A stretch of DNA of 23,457 nucleotides, from the NCBI GenBank assembly GCA_937927965.1, contig CALEZA010000116.1:1-23457 (forward strand). The letters run 5' to 3'. The position numbers and the translations under genes were made by a program. A model generated the notes under the pieces. It was not told the origin of the DNA, made no database searches, and was given only the letters and a program-made list of their open reading frames with translations. This document shows positions 1 through 6,485 of the stretch, piece by piece (position 1 is the stretch's first letter; every line of letters starts with the position of its first letter). The DNA comes from an uncultured Candidatus Planktophila sp. Its GTDB lineage: Bacteria; Actinomycetota; Actinomycetes; Nanopelagicales; Nanopelagicaceae.

Positions 1-240
1 GATTACTACAACTATATTCGAGACTTGATACTGGATTGGGATGGTGGTGAAGTCCTTAGAACTCTAGATGATTTCTTTGAGGAATTCATGCGTACTCAAA
101 GTGAGTATATTGAAAGTCTGGATCTTGACTGGGGCCTTGGTTTATGGAAAAAGGGTCTCTACGAAGATGATCCTGGCAGAATATTGTGGGATTCGTTCTG
201 TGATATCAATGAGGAATTAAAGTTAGTTCGGTTTGATTGA
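1..240 (+). CDS. Hypothetical acidic protein, C-terminal fragment
   Basis: The reading frame is open from base 1 to the TGA at 238-240, so this is the last 79 residues of a gene that starts outside the window. The in-frame TTG at 25 is probably not a start, since coding continues before it and no ribosome binding site precedes it. The fragment is rich in Asp, Glu and aromatic residues (for example DDFFEEF and SLDLDWGLGLW) and has no membrane segment or signal. I do not recognise the family. It converges on the minus-strand regulator, with 22 bp between the two stop codons. Confidence 0.55.
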   Translation, partial: DYYNYIRDLILDWDGGEVLRTLDDFFEEFMRTQSEYIESLDLDWGLGLWKKGLYEDDPGRILWDSFCDINEELKLVRFD

Positions 241-262
241 ATCAATCCCTCTATTTGCTCGG

Positions 263-547
263 CTACGAAAATATTTTGAGCAAGGAGCTAATCGGCTTAC
301 TGGCTTCAGAAGGATGACGGAACTTGAGTCCCGAATTCACTTTGTAACTATTTCTTCGACCTATTCGAGTGATACTTACATAACCATCTCTCTCTAAATC
401 ACCCAAGATCGCCTGAGTGCTTCGCTCAGTAATCCCAACCGATTCTGCAATATCTCGAACTCGGGAGTCTGGGTTTCGGCTGAGATGGATTAAGACATGG
501 CCGTGGTTTGAGAGGAAGGTCCACTCTCGGCTGGATTCTGGCGACAT
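263..547 (-). CDS. Small winged-helix transcriptional regulator (MarR/ArsR-like)
   Basis: This is a 94-residue protein that is almost entirely one winged helix-turn-helix domain: WTFLSNHGHVLIHLSRNP (helix 1), VRDIAESVGITERSTQAILGDLERDGYV (recognition helices), then a wing with TRIGRRNSYKV. One-domain regulators of this kind are common in actinobacteria, but no ligand can be inferred. I chose the ATG at 547 over the ATG 36 bp upstream (583) because a TATATT -10 hexamer lies exactly 6 nt before it (554-559, minus strand), typical of a leaderless start. The longer form would add 12 residues encoded by a palindromic operator. The gene is divergent from the bicarbonate permease and probably controls it and itself. 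Confidence 0.8.
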   Translation of the reverse strand: MSPESSREWTFLSNHGHVLIHLSRNPDSRVRDIAESVGITERSTQAILGDLERDGYVSITRIGRRNSYKVNSGLKFRHPSEASKPISSLLKIFS

Positions 548-553
548 GTGAGG

Positions 554-559
554 AATATA
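554..559 (-). promoter_or_regulatory. -10 hexamer TATATT, leaderless promoter of the winged-helix regulator
   Basis: On the minus strand TATATT is followed by exactly six bases (CCTCAC) and then the ATG at 547. No Shine-Dalgarno sequence is present. No clear -35 element was seen. Confidence 0.5.
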
Positions 560-567
560 CCAGTAAT

Positions 568-597
568 TTGATACCTGAATCATATTTCTGGTATTTT
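568..597 (+). promoter_or_regulatory. sbtA promoter: TTGATA, 18-bp spacer, TATTTT
   Basis: The -35 TTGATA is at 568-573, the spacer is 18 bp and the -10 TATTTT is at 592-597. This would start transcription near 604, a few bases ahead of the GGAGG ribosome binding site at 607-611. The hexamer matches are 5/6 and 4/6 to consensus. Confidence 0.45.
571..594. promoter_or_regulatory. Palindromic operator candidate between regulator and sbtA
   Basis: This is a 24-bp imperfect palindrome with arms ATACCTGAA (571-579) and TTCTGGTAT (586-594). Eight of nine positions are complementary across a 6-nt centre. A further half-site, ATACCAG, lies at 557-563. The palindrome fills the spacer between a -35 (TTGATA, 568-573) and a -10 (TATTTT, 592-597) reading toward sbtA, and it lies upstream of the regulator's own -10. 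Binding by the adjacent winged-helix protein is inferred from this position. Confidence 0.55.
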
Positions 598-616
598 CTC
601 CCGACTGGAGGTCACC

Positions 617-1585
617 TTGAATTCATCATCTGCTGCTATAACGAGCATTACTTCAGTACCTGTATTGGTATTTGTCCTTGGATTTATCGGAGCTCGTATT
701 AAGAGCGATCTCCGCATCCCCGCTCAGATTTATCAGATGATTTCAATCTTCCTCCTTCTAGGAATTGGCCTCAAAGGTGGCCATGCCTTAAAGGAGATTT
801 CTCTCTCCAGCTTCATCGGCCCCGCAATGGCAACTTTAGGTTTAGGACTATTAACTCCATCCCTTGCTTTTCTTACACTCAAATTAGTGCGGAGAATTTC
901 GGATATGGATCGAGGAGCTATAGCTGCTCACTATGGTTCAACATCGCTTGTGAGTTTCTCAGCCGCTCTTCTATTTCTAGAAAATAGCGCGATTGAGGTT
1001 GAAGGATTTGCAACAGCGCTCTTAACTATCATGGAAATTCCTGGAATAGTGATGGGTATTTATCTTGGATCCCGTAAGAACGATAAGAGCGTTCCGTGGG
1101 GAAAGACAATTCACGAAGTAGTAACGGGAAGCACCATCCTCCTCTTGGTTGGAGGGTTAGTAATTGGTGCTGCGACTAGTCATGTTGGATATATGAAAGT
1201 CGCACCTTTCTTTATTGATCTTCAATCTGGATTTCTAGCGCTCTTCCTTCTCCACTTGGGCTACACAGCAGGAACTAACTGGGGAGAGATTCGAAAAGTT
1301 GGTGCAGTGATTGGAGCTTTTGGAATCATCTTCCCTATTTTCTCTGGCACCTTAGGTGTCGTGGTGGGAAATTTAGTAGGACTCTCAATTGGCGGTGCAA
1401 CAATTCTTGGTGTGCTCACTGCTAGCGCTTCCTATATTGCAGCCCCAGCAGCTGTTTCAGTGGGATTGCCTGAGGCAAATGCCCCACTTGCCTTGATGTC
1501 TAGTATTGGAGTGACATTCCCCTTCAATCTATTTCTCGGCATCCCTTTGTATTTTGAGATTGCACAAAAACTCTCTGCTCTATAG
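617..1585 (+). CDS. sbtA: SbtA-type sodium-dependent bicarbonate transporter
   Basis: This 322-residue integral membrane protein resembles the SbtA family, which takes up bicarbonate with sodium. Matching features are the N-terminal segment IPAQIYQMISIFLLLGIGLKGG, the mid-protein MEIPGIVMGIYLG, and the C-terminal repeat-like segment ASASYIAAPAAVSVGLPEAN followed by SSIGVTFPFNLFLGIPLY. About ten hydrophobic segments are visible. The hydrophilic loop between the two halves, long in cyanobacterial SbtA, is short here (around SRKNDKSVPWG). The TTG start is set by GGAGG at 607-611, 5 nt upstream. No PII-like sbtB gene is adjacent; the only neighbour likely to regulate it is the divergent winged-helix protein. 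A role in supplying bicarbonate for anaplerotic carboxylation is inference. Confidence 0.85.
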   Translation: MNSSSAAITSITSVPVLVFVLGFIGARIKSDLRIPAQIYQMISIFLLLGIGLKGGHALKEISLSSFIGPAMATLGLGLLTPSLAFLTLKLVRRISDMDRGAIAAHYGSTSLVSFSAALLFLENSAIEVEGFATALLTIMEIPGIVMGIYLGSRKNDKSVPWGKTIHEVVTGSTILLLVGGLVIGAATSHVGYMKVAPFFIDLQSGFLALFLLHLGYTAGTNWGEIRKVGAVIGAFGIIFPIFSGTLGVVVGNLVGLSIGGATILGVLTASASYIAAPAAVSVGLPEANAPLALMSSIGVTFPFNLFLGIPLYFEIAQKLSAL

Positions 1586-1594
1586 TCCACGCTC

Positions 1595-1623
1595 TTGACT
1601 CGCTTCTTGAGCCTCCATACCCT
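1595..1623 (+). promoter_or_regulatory. Leaderless promoter of the P450 gene (TTGACT, 17 bp, TACCCT)
   Basis: The -35 TTGACT (1595-1600) and -10 TACCCT (1618-1623) are separated by 17 bp, and the -10 is followed by six bases and the ATG at 1630. No Shine-Dalgarno sequence is present; the bases before the ATG are pyrimidine-rich. This is the best-formed -35/-10 pair in the window. Confidence 0.6.
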
Positions 1624-1629
1624 CCATCC

Positions 1630-2685
1630 ATGGCCGTTGTGAAAGTCCCTATCACCCACAAGATCAGTGGCCACAAAGCGGTTCGAGATGCTCTACGCAA
1701 TACAGAGACCTACTCGTCAGATCTGCAAGGTGATGCTGATGTGCGCGATTACAGGCAGATTCCGCTAGAAGTTGATCCTCCCCGCCATCATCTCTATAGA
1801 GCAGCACTTACGCCGTTTTTCGTTCGGCCCACAATCGAAAAGCACATACCTGAGATTGAAGAAAAGACTCAAAGCCAACTTTCATCTTTCTTTGCCAAGG
1901 GATCTGGCGATGTCGTGAGTGAGCTCGCCCTTCCGCTTGTCATGGAAAACCTCGGGGTTCTCTATAGCCGTCCACAAGATGTTGCTGAGTGGGTCTCATG
2001 GGGTCCAGATGTGTGGACAGCTGCTGGGCCAACACGAAGTGGCGATGTTCTCCATTCCTATCTCAAAGAAATTTATACAGAAGCTCTCGCAGATGATTCA
2101 GGTGACATATGGAGTCAGATCGCTCGTTTGGAAATTAATGGTGAGGTAATTTCTGAAATCGAGTTCAAAGGAATTGCAGGAGTTCTTCTAGCAGGCGGTC
2201 GTGACACAATCATTAAGTTGATGACAGGTATGGTCTGGTACTTAGGAGAAAATCCTGAAGAGCTGAATAAGTTGCGTTCACATCCAGAACTTATTGATGG
2301 AGCAGTGAGTGAATTTCTACGCTTTCTCACACCACTTCCTGCAATGGCTCGCACCACAACCCCTGAGAGCACACCTGGAGAACTACCGCTGGATCGCTAT
2401 GTTGAGGTGAGTTTTCTTTCAGGCAACTTTGACGAGAGTGTTTTTGAGAATCCCTATGAGATCAATCTGGAGAGAGCACGCAATCCTCATCTGAGTTTTG
2501 GCTTCGGGCCTCATACATGTATCGGCAATCATGTTGCTGAGATTGAGGCCAAGGTCTTCCTTAAGGCTCTCCTTGCCCTAGACCATGGGTGGTCAATCCT
2601 GCCCACATCCACAATGGAGTTCTATGGGGGTGCGATGCATAAAGTGCCCGCTCACATTGCCCGCTTGGATATAGCCAAGGCGTAG
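1630..2685 (+). CDS. Cytochrome P450 monooxygenase
   Basis: This is a heme-thiolate monooxygenase of 351 residues, short for a bacterial P450 (about 400). The truncation is at the N-terminus: it starts just before the segment HKAVRDALRNTETYSS. All core signatures are present: the C-helix region PPRHHLYRAALTPFF, the I-helix oxygen-binding AGGRDT (188-193), the ExxR pair E228/R231, and the heme loop FGFGPHTCIGNH with the proximal ligand Cys297. It has no membrane anchor, so it should be cytosolic and use a ferredoxin-type partner, but no redox partner gene lies nearby. The substrate cannot be told from sequence. The ATG at 1630 is supported by a leaderless promoter; the frame is also open upstream but without a better start. 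Confidence 0.92.
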   Translation: MAVVKVPITHKISGHKAVRDALRNTETYSSDLQGDADVRDYRQIPLEVDPPRHHLYRAALTPFFVRPTIEKHIPEIEEKTQSQLSSFFAKGSGDVVSELALPLVMENLGVLYSRPQDVAEWVSWGPDVWTAAGPTRSGDVLHSYLKEIYTEALADDSGDIWSQIARLEINGEVISEIEFKGIAGVLLAGGRDTIIKLMTGMVWYLGENPEELNKLRSHPELIDGAVSEFLRFLTPLPAMARTTTPESTPGELPLDRYVEVSFLSGNFDESVFENPYEINLERARNPHLSFGFGPHTCIGNHVAEIEAKVFLKALLALDHGWSILPTSTMEFYGGAMHKVPAHIARLDIAKA

Positions 2686-2766
2686 AGCGTTATAGAACCG
2701 TTATCTTGCTATCCCTTCCGCATGGCCTCATAGCCCATTAGATTCGCCTCAAATCAGCTCTCATGA

Positions 2767-2782
2767 CAGCAGGTCTCTGCTG
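2767..2782 (+). promoter_or_regulatory. Hairpin in the leader of the sugar-transport operon
   Basis: CAGCAG (2767-2772) and CTGCTG (2777-2782) form a perfect 6-bp stem with a 4-nt loop, 30 bp before the start codon of the binding-protein gene. The AAAGGT ribosome binding site (2798-2803) is outside the stem. It could be a stabilising 5' hairpin or the remnant of a terminator for the P450 gene; no U-run follows it. Confidence 0.35.
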
Positions 2783-2812
2783 CCTTGAGACTTTATGAAA
2801 GGTAATTCATAG

Positions 2813-3847
2813 ATGAAGAAGTCTCTCAAGGTTGCTCTCGTTGCAATTGCTTCAACAGCAGTTGCAATCTCAGGAGTAACAGCTTCACATGCTGCAAGCA
2901 AGCGTGCTTGCGTAATCCTTCCAGACTCAGATTCAGGAACTCGTTGGGAGCCAGGCGATCGCCCAGCTCTTGAGGCAATCTTGAAGAAGGCTGGATTCGA
3001 AACAGATATTCAGAATGCACAGAAGGACACAGCAAAGTTTGCAACAATCGCAGATCAGCAGCTCGCTAAGGGTTGCGGCGTGATGATTCTTGTTGACTAC
3101 CAGGGTGCTGGTGCTGCAGTTGCAGCTAAGGCAAAGAAGCAGGGTATTCCTGTTATTGCTTACGACCGCCCAATCGCTGGTGCTTCATACTATGTCTCAT
3201 TCGACAACACAACAGTTGGTGCATTCCAGGGCCAGACAATCGTTGATGGTTTGAAGGCAGCTGGTAAGGACATCAAGAAGGCAAGCATCATTTACTCATC
3301 AGGAGATCCTGCTGACGGAAACGCAAAGATGTTCCTTGATGGAGCACTTGCAGTTCTTAAGAAGGCTGGCGCAAAGGCTGCTTTCACAATGAAGGGCACA
3401 TGGGATGGACCAACAGCTGGTACATACTTTGAGCAGGCATACACAGCAGTTAAGGGCAAGGTCGATGCAGTTCTCGCACCAAACGACAACAACGCAGCAT
3501 CAATCATCACAATCCTTAACAAGAACAACCAGAAGGCAGTTATCTCAGGTCAGGACGCATCTGTAGCAGGTCTTCAGAATGTTCTCCTTGGATACCAGAC
3601 AGCTACTGTCTACAAGCCATTCAAGGTTGAGGCAAAGGTTGCAGCAGATCTCGCTGTGAAGTTGCTCAAGGGTGAGAAGCCAACAGCTCCTAAGAAGCTT
3701 GCTGACGGAACACCATTCTTCGCATCAACACCAATCTTGATCAAGCAGGCTAATGTCAAGGATGTTGTTAAGGCTGGAGATGCAAAGGCATCAGACATTT
3801 GTACAGCAGCTGTTAAGGCAGCTTGTGCAAAGTACGGCGTCAAGTAA
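2813..3847 (+). CDS. xylF: ABC sugar transporter substrate-binding protein (xylose/ribose type)
   Basis: This is a 344-residue periplasmic-binding-protein-like (type 1 fold) sugar receptor. The body begins with ACVILPDSDSGTRWEPGDRP, as in D-xylose-binding proteins, and continues with IPVIAYDRPIAGASYYVSFDN, YSSGDPADGNAK and VDAVLAPNDNNAASIITIL, all typical of XylF-like proteins. Residues 1-27 form a Sec signal ending SHA, with no lipobox cysteine, which is unusual for a Gram-positive binding protein that must stay near the cell surface. Ribosome binding site AAAGGT lies 9 nt upstream. Codon use is strongly biased (GCA, ACA, AAG, CTT), suggesting high expression. It heads the xylFGH-like operon. 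Xylose is the best guess, but ribose or another pentose is possible. Confidence 0.88.
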   Translation: MKKSLKVALVAIASTAVAISGVTASHAASKRACVILPDSDSGTRWEPGDRPALEAILKKAGFETDIQNAQKDTAKFATIADQQLAKGCGVMILVDYQGAGAAVAAKAKKQGIPVIAYDRPIAGASYYVSFDNTTVGAFQGQTIVDGLKAAGKDIKKASIIYSSGDPADGNAKMFLDGALAVLKKAGAKAAFTMKGTWDGPTAGTYFEQAYTAVKGKVDAVLAPNDNNAASIITILNKNNQKAVISGQDASVAGLQNVLLGYQTATVYKPFKVEAKVAADLAVKLLKGEKPTAPKKLADGTPFFASTPILIKQANVKDVVKAGDAKASDICTAAVKAACAKYGVK

Positions 3848-3854
3848 TCCCTCA

Positions 3855-3873
3855 AGATTGATCTAATCAATCT
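3855..3873 (+). repeat. AT-rich inverted repeat after xylF
   Basis: AGATTGAT (3855-3862) and ATCAATCT (3866-3873) are perfect inverted arms around CTA, starting 8 bp after the xylF stop codon. It could be a small RNA hairpin protecting the 3' end of the xylF message, or a protein-binding palindrome. Confidence 0.45.
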
Positions 3874-3887
3874 ATAGGAAACTCGAG

Positions 3888-3925
3888 GAGAGGAACCTAG
3901 CGCTACCTAGTGCTAGGTTCCTCTC
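3888..3925 (+). terminator. Strong intercistronic hairpin between xylF and xylG
   Basis: GAGAGGAACCTAGC (3888-3901) pairs perfectly with GCTAGGTTCCTCTC (3912-3925), a 14-bp stem with a 10-nt loop. It is followed by TGGTTTC rather than a U-run, so it is more likely a partial terminator or an mRNA-stabilising element than a full intrinsic terminator. Such elements commonly raise binding-protein output over that of the membrane components. Confidence 0.75.
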
Positions 3926-3938
3926 TGGTTTCATCGGT

Positions 3939-3944
3939 TATAAC
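3939..3944 (+). promoter_or_regulatory. Candidate -10 TATAAC for an internal leaderless xylG promoter
   Basis: TATAAC (5/6 match to TATAAT) ends 7 nt before the ATG at 3952, and the gene lacks a Shine-Dalgarno sequence. With the strong hairpin upstream, xylG may be transcribed partly from its own promoter. The terminal C departs from TANNNT. Confidence 0.3.
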
Positions 3945-3951
3945 AATAGAA

Positions 3952-4719
3952 ATGAGTAGCGTGGTGACTGCATCCGTTCCAGTAATTGAGCTCACGGGAG
4001 TTCGTAAAAGTTTTGGTCCAGTTGATGTTCTCAAAGGCATTGACTTCTCTGTCTATGCAGGGCAGGTAACTGCCCTTGTGGGAGATAACGGTGCTGGAAA
4101 ATCCACCCTCATTAAAGGCCTCTCAGGTGTTCAGCCTTTTGATGAAGGCTATGTTCGTTTCGCGGGATCTCCTGTGGAGATTAACTCACCAACTGAGGCA
4201 GGCAATCTTGGAATTGAAGTCGTGTATCAAGATCTAGCACTCTGTGAAAATCTCGACATTGTTCAGAATATGTTCCTTGGCAAGGAAGATATTAAGACTG
4301 GCACGCTCAATGAGCCAGAGATGGAGCTTCGCGCCACCAAAGCACTTCAAAGTCTTTCTGTGAAAACCGTGAAGTCAGTGCGCCAAAAGGTTTCATCGCT
4401 ATCAGGCGGACAGCGTCAAACTGTTGCCATCGCTCGATCAGTATTGCGTGAGGCAAAGTTAGTAATTCTCGATGAACCAACAGCGGCTCTCGGTGTGGCG
4501 CAAACTGAACAGGTTCTCAATCTCGTCAAGCGCCTTGCAGAGCAAGGTGTTGCAGTCATTATCATCAGCCACAACTTAGGTGATGTTTTTAAAATTGCTC
4601 ATCAGATTTCCGTTCTCTACCTTGGCAAAATGGTCGCCAATCTCAATGCAAAAGAGACTAACTACGACGAGGTCGTTGCCTATATCACTGGTGCAAAGAC
4701 TCAGGAAGGTGCGAACTAA
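3952..4719 (+). CDS. xylG: ABC sugar transporter ATP-binding protein (single NBD)
   Basis: This ATPase energises the sugar importer from the cytoplasmic side. It shows Walker A GDNGAGKST (44-52), Q-loop YQDLAL, signature LSGGQRQ, Walker B LVILDEP and the H-loop SHNLGD. At 255 residues it has a single nucleotide-binding domain, unlike the roughly 500-residue tandem XylG/RbsA proteins, so it probably works as a homodimer as in FrcA-type systems. I chose ATG 3952. The frame extends to a GTG at 3910, but that lies in the loop of the strong hairpin and would add 14 unconserved residues. The stop codon overlaps the permease start by one base (TAATG). Confidence 0.88.
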   Translation: MSSVVTASVPVIELTGVRKSFGPVDVLKGIDFSVYAGQVTALVGDNGAGKSTLIKGLSGVQPFDEGYVRFAGSPVEINSPTEAGNLGIEVVYQDLALCENLDIVQNMFLGKEDIKTGTLNEPEMELRATKALQSLSVKTVKSVRQKVSSLSGGQRQTVAIARSVLREAKLVILDEPTAALGVAQTEQVLNLVKRLAEQGVAVIIISHNLGDVFKIAHQISVLYLGKMVANLNAKETNYDEVVAYITGAKTQEGAN

Positions 4720-5954
4720 TGTCTCAACTAGTTGACTCACTTGCCAGTGGCCACGAAGGCACAGTTAAAGATCAATTCCGTTCCTACCTTCGCCGCCTCA
4801 AGGGCGGAGAGATGGGCTCTGTCCCAGCCATATTTGCAATCCTTGTTCTCACCGTAATGTTCCAGTTAGCAAGCCCCTTCTTCATTACTAAGTTGAACTT
4901 TGCAAACCTCTTCGTTCAATCTGCTGAGCTGACGATGCTTGCAGCAGCACTTGTTTTCGTCATCCTCCTAGCTGAAATTGATTTGGCTGCAGGCGTGACA
5001 GCTGGCGTTGCGATGGCTGTCTATATCCAACTTGTGAAGGTGCAAGGATGGGGACTCATCCCTGCCATGGTCGCTGCATTTGCAGTGGGCTTAGTAATCG
5101 GGTTCATCATCGGCTTTATGGTGGCAAAGATCGGTGTTCCATCTTTTGTCGTAACACTGGCATTTTTCTTGGGCTTCCAGGGCATGCAGTTGGTGCTCCT
5201 TGGAGAAGGTGGCGTCTATCGTGTGGAAGACACAAAGGTTCTGGCGATTATGAATCAGAATCTGCCGAAGTGGGGTGGTTGGGCGATGCTCGCCATCTCC
5301 CTTGCAGTCTCCTATGCAATTGCGCTCTGGGATCGCCGTCGCCGCTCCGCACTTGATTTGGTGAATAAGCCAATCTCTATTGTGTATATGAAGTTAGCTG
5401 GACTCGGACTTATTGGTGCAATCTCTGTCTACTTCCTCAATCAAAACAGAAGCCAGGGAAGTATTCCTATCCTCGGTGTTCCAATCGTTGTTCCAATTAC
5501 TATTGCAATTCTCTTTATTGGAACATTTGTTCTCGATCGCACACGATTTGGTCGCCACCTGTATGCAGTGGGAGGCAATCCTGAAGCTGCTCGTCGTGCT
5601 GGAATCAATGTAGTGAAAATTAGAATCGCAGCGTTCGTTATCTGCGCTTTCTTCGCGGTGATCTCTGGAGTCTTCCACGCTAGTCGCATTGGTAGCGTTG
5701 ATGGATCAGCAGGTCGCACGATTGTTCTTTCAGGCGTTGCTGCAGCAGTTGTGGGTGGAGTCAGCCTCTTCGGTGGGCGAGGACGATTAGCACACGCAGC
5801 AATCGGAGCTGTTGTAATTTCCATGATTGATAACGGTCTTGGTCTTTTGCAGATGGCATCAGGTATTAACTATCTCGTGCAAGGTGGAGTACTTCTCCTT
5901 GCTGCAACTATCGATGCTCTTGCTCGACGCCGTGGTGGAGTGATCACACGATGA
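4719..5954 (+). CDS. xylH: ABC sugar transporter permease (XylH/RbsC family)
   Basis: This is the membrane component of the sugar importer, 411 residues, of the BPD_transp_2 type. It has a cytoplasmic N-terminus of about 35 residues, then roughly ten to twelve membrane segments. The conserved motif EIDLAAGVTAGVAMAVY follows the third segment, and the family loop GRHLYAVGGNPEAARRAGINV lies in the C-terminal half, followed by GGVSLFGGRGRLAHAAIG. A GGAAGG-like ribosome binding site sits in the end of xylG, and translation is probably coupled through the TAATG overlap. The length fits XylH (about 390) better than RbsC (about 320). Confidence 0.88.
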   Translation: MSQLVDSLASGHEGTVKDQFRSYLRRLKGGEMGSVPAIFAILVLTVMFQLASPFFITKLNFANLFVQSAELTMLAAALVFVILLAEIDLAAGVTAGVAMAVYIQLVKVQGWGLIPAMVAAFAVGLVIGFIIGFMVAKIGVPSFVVTLAFFLGFQGMQLVLLGEGGVYRVEDTKVLAIMNQNLPKWGGWAMLAISLAVSYAIALWDRRRRSALDLVNKPISIVYMKLAGLGLIGAISVYFLNQNRSQGSIPILGVPIVVPITIAILFIGTFVLDRTRFGRHLYAVGGNPEAARRAGINVVKIRIAAFVICAFFAVISGVFHASRIGSVDGSAGRTIVLSGVAAAVVGGVSLFGGRGRLAHAAIGAVVISMIDNGLGLLQMASGINYLVQGGVLLLAATIDALARRRGGVITR

Positions 5955-6403
5955 GCGCACATATTGAAAACTTCCAACAGCGCACGGCAGATTTTCTCGA
6001 TGCACTTGCTCTGATTCCAGATCGTAAAAGAACTGAGGCTCCAGATGGAGAGTGGTCTGCAGCTTTTGTTGTCCACCACACTGCAGATGCCGAACTTCAC
6101 TTTGCGGCTCGCTATCTCAATATCTTGGGTTCAGATAATCCAACAATGGTGTACTTTGACGAAGATCGATACCCAGAAGCTCTTCATTACGACAAGCGCA
6201 GCTTGAGTAAATCACTGGCATCAATTGCAGGAATCCGCTCGATGATTCAAGAGATTCTCTCCACCATCGATGAGGCAGCCCTTTCTCGCACCACCCATAC
6301 TGAAGATGGTGTCTCCTACACCCTCGCAGATCTCCTGGCTAAGGCAGATAGCCATATGGCCGCCCATACGGAGCAGCTCAAGGGCTTAGCGGCCTCTCTC
6401 TGA
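5951..6403 (+). CDS. DinB-like four-helix metal-binding protein
   Basis: The 150-residue protein has the pattern of the DinB/mycothiol-dependent hydrolase superfamily: a predicted four-helix bundle with a His cluster HHTADAELH (42-50) and a second pair DSHMAAH (His135, His139), which would bind one divalent metal. In actinobacteria relatives act as mycothiol-dependent isomerases, thiol S-transferases or uncharacterised hydrolases; the reaction here is unknown. It overlaps the permease stop by 4 bp (ATGA), so it is the last gene of the sugar-transport operon, although sugar uptake does not require such a protein. Confidence 0.7.
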   Translation: MSAHIENFQQRTADFLDALALIPDRKRTEAPDGEWSAAFVVHHTADAELHFAARYLNILGSDNPTMVYFDEDRYPEALHYDKRSLSKSLASIAGIRSMIQEILSTIDEAALSRTTHTEDGVSYTLADLLAKADSHMAAHTEQLKGLAASL

Positions 6404-6415
6404 CCACCTGATAGG

Positions 6416-6436
6416 ACCAGTCGCGCCTTGACTGGT
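6416..6436 (+). terminator. Hairpin after the sugar-transport operon
   Basis: ACCAGTC (6416-6422) and GACTGGT (6430-6436) form a 7-bp stem with a 7-nt loop, 13 bp after the DinB-like gene. A second small stem, GCGGC/GCCGC, follows within 6441-6457. No U-run is present, so any termination would be weak or factor-assisted. Confidence 0.4.
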
Positions 6437-6485
6437 TAAAAGCGGCTATCTCGCCGCATAAATTCGGGCTATCCCTACGGTAACC

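Noticed and set aside
3910..3951. Upstream GTG start extending xylG by 14 residues
   Set aside because: It sits in the loop and stem of the strong hairpin. The extension is unlike ABC ATPase N-termini, and a better ATG lies at 3952.
5441..5824. 127-codon open frame antisense to the sugar permease
   Set aside because: It lies fully inside xylH, its composition mirrors the antisense of a membrane protein, and it has no start signals or recognisable domain.
6428..6464. TTGACT and TAAATT as a promoter for the LuxR-type gene
   Set aside because: Spacing is about 25 bp, too long for a standard promoter, and the TTGACT is part of the terminator-like hairpin.
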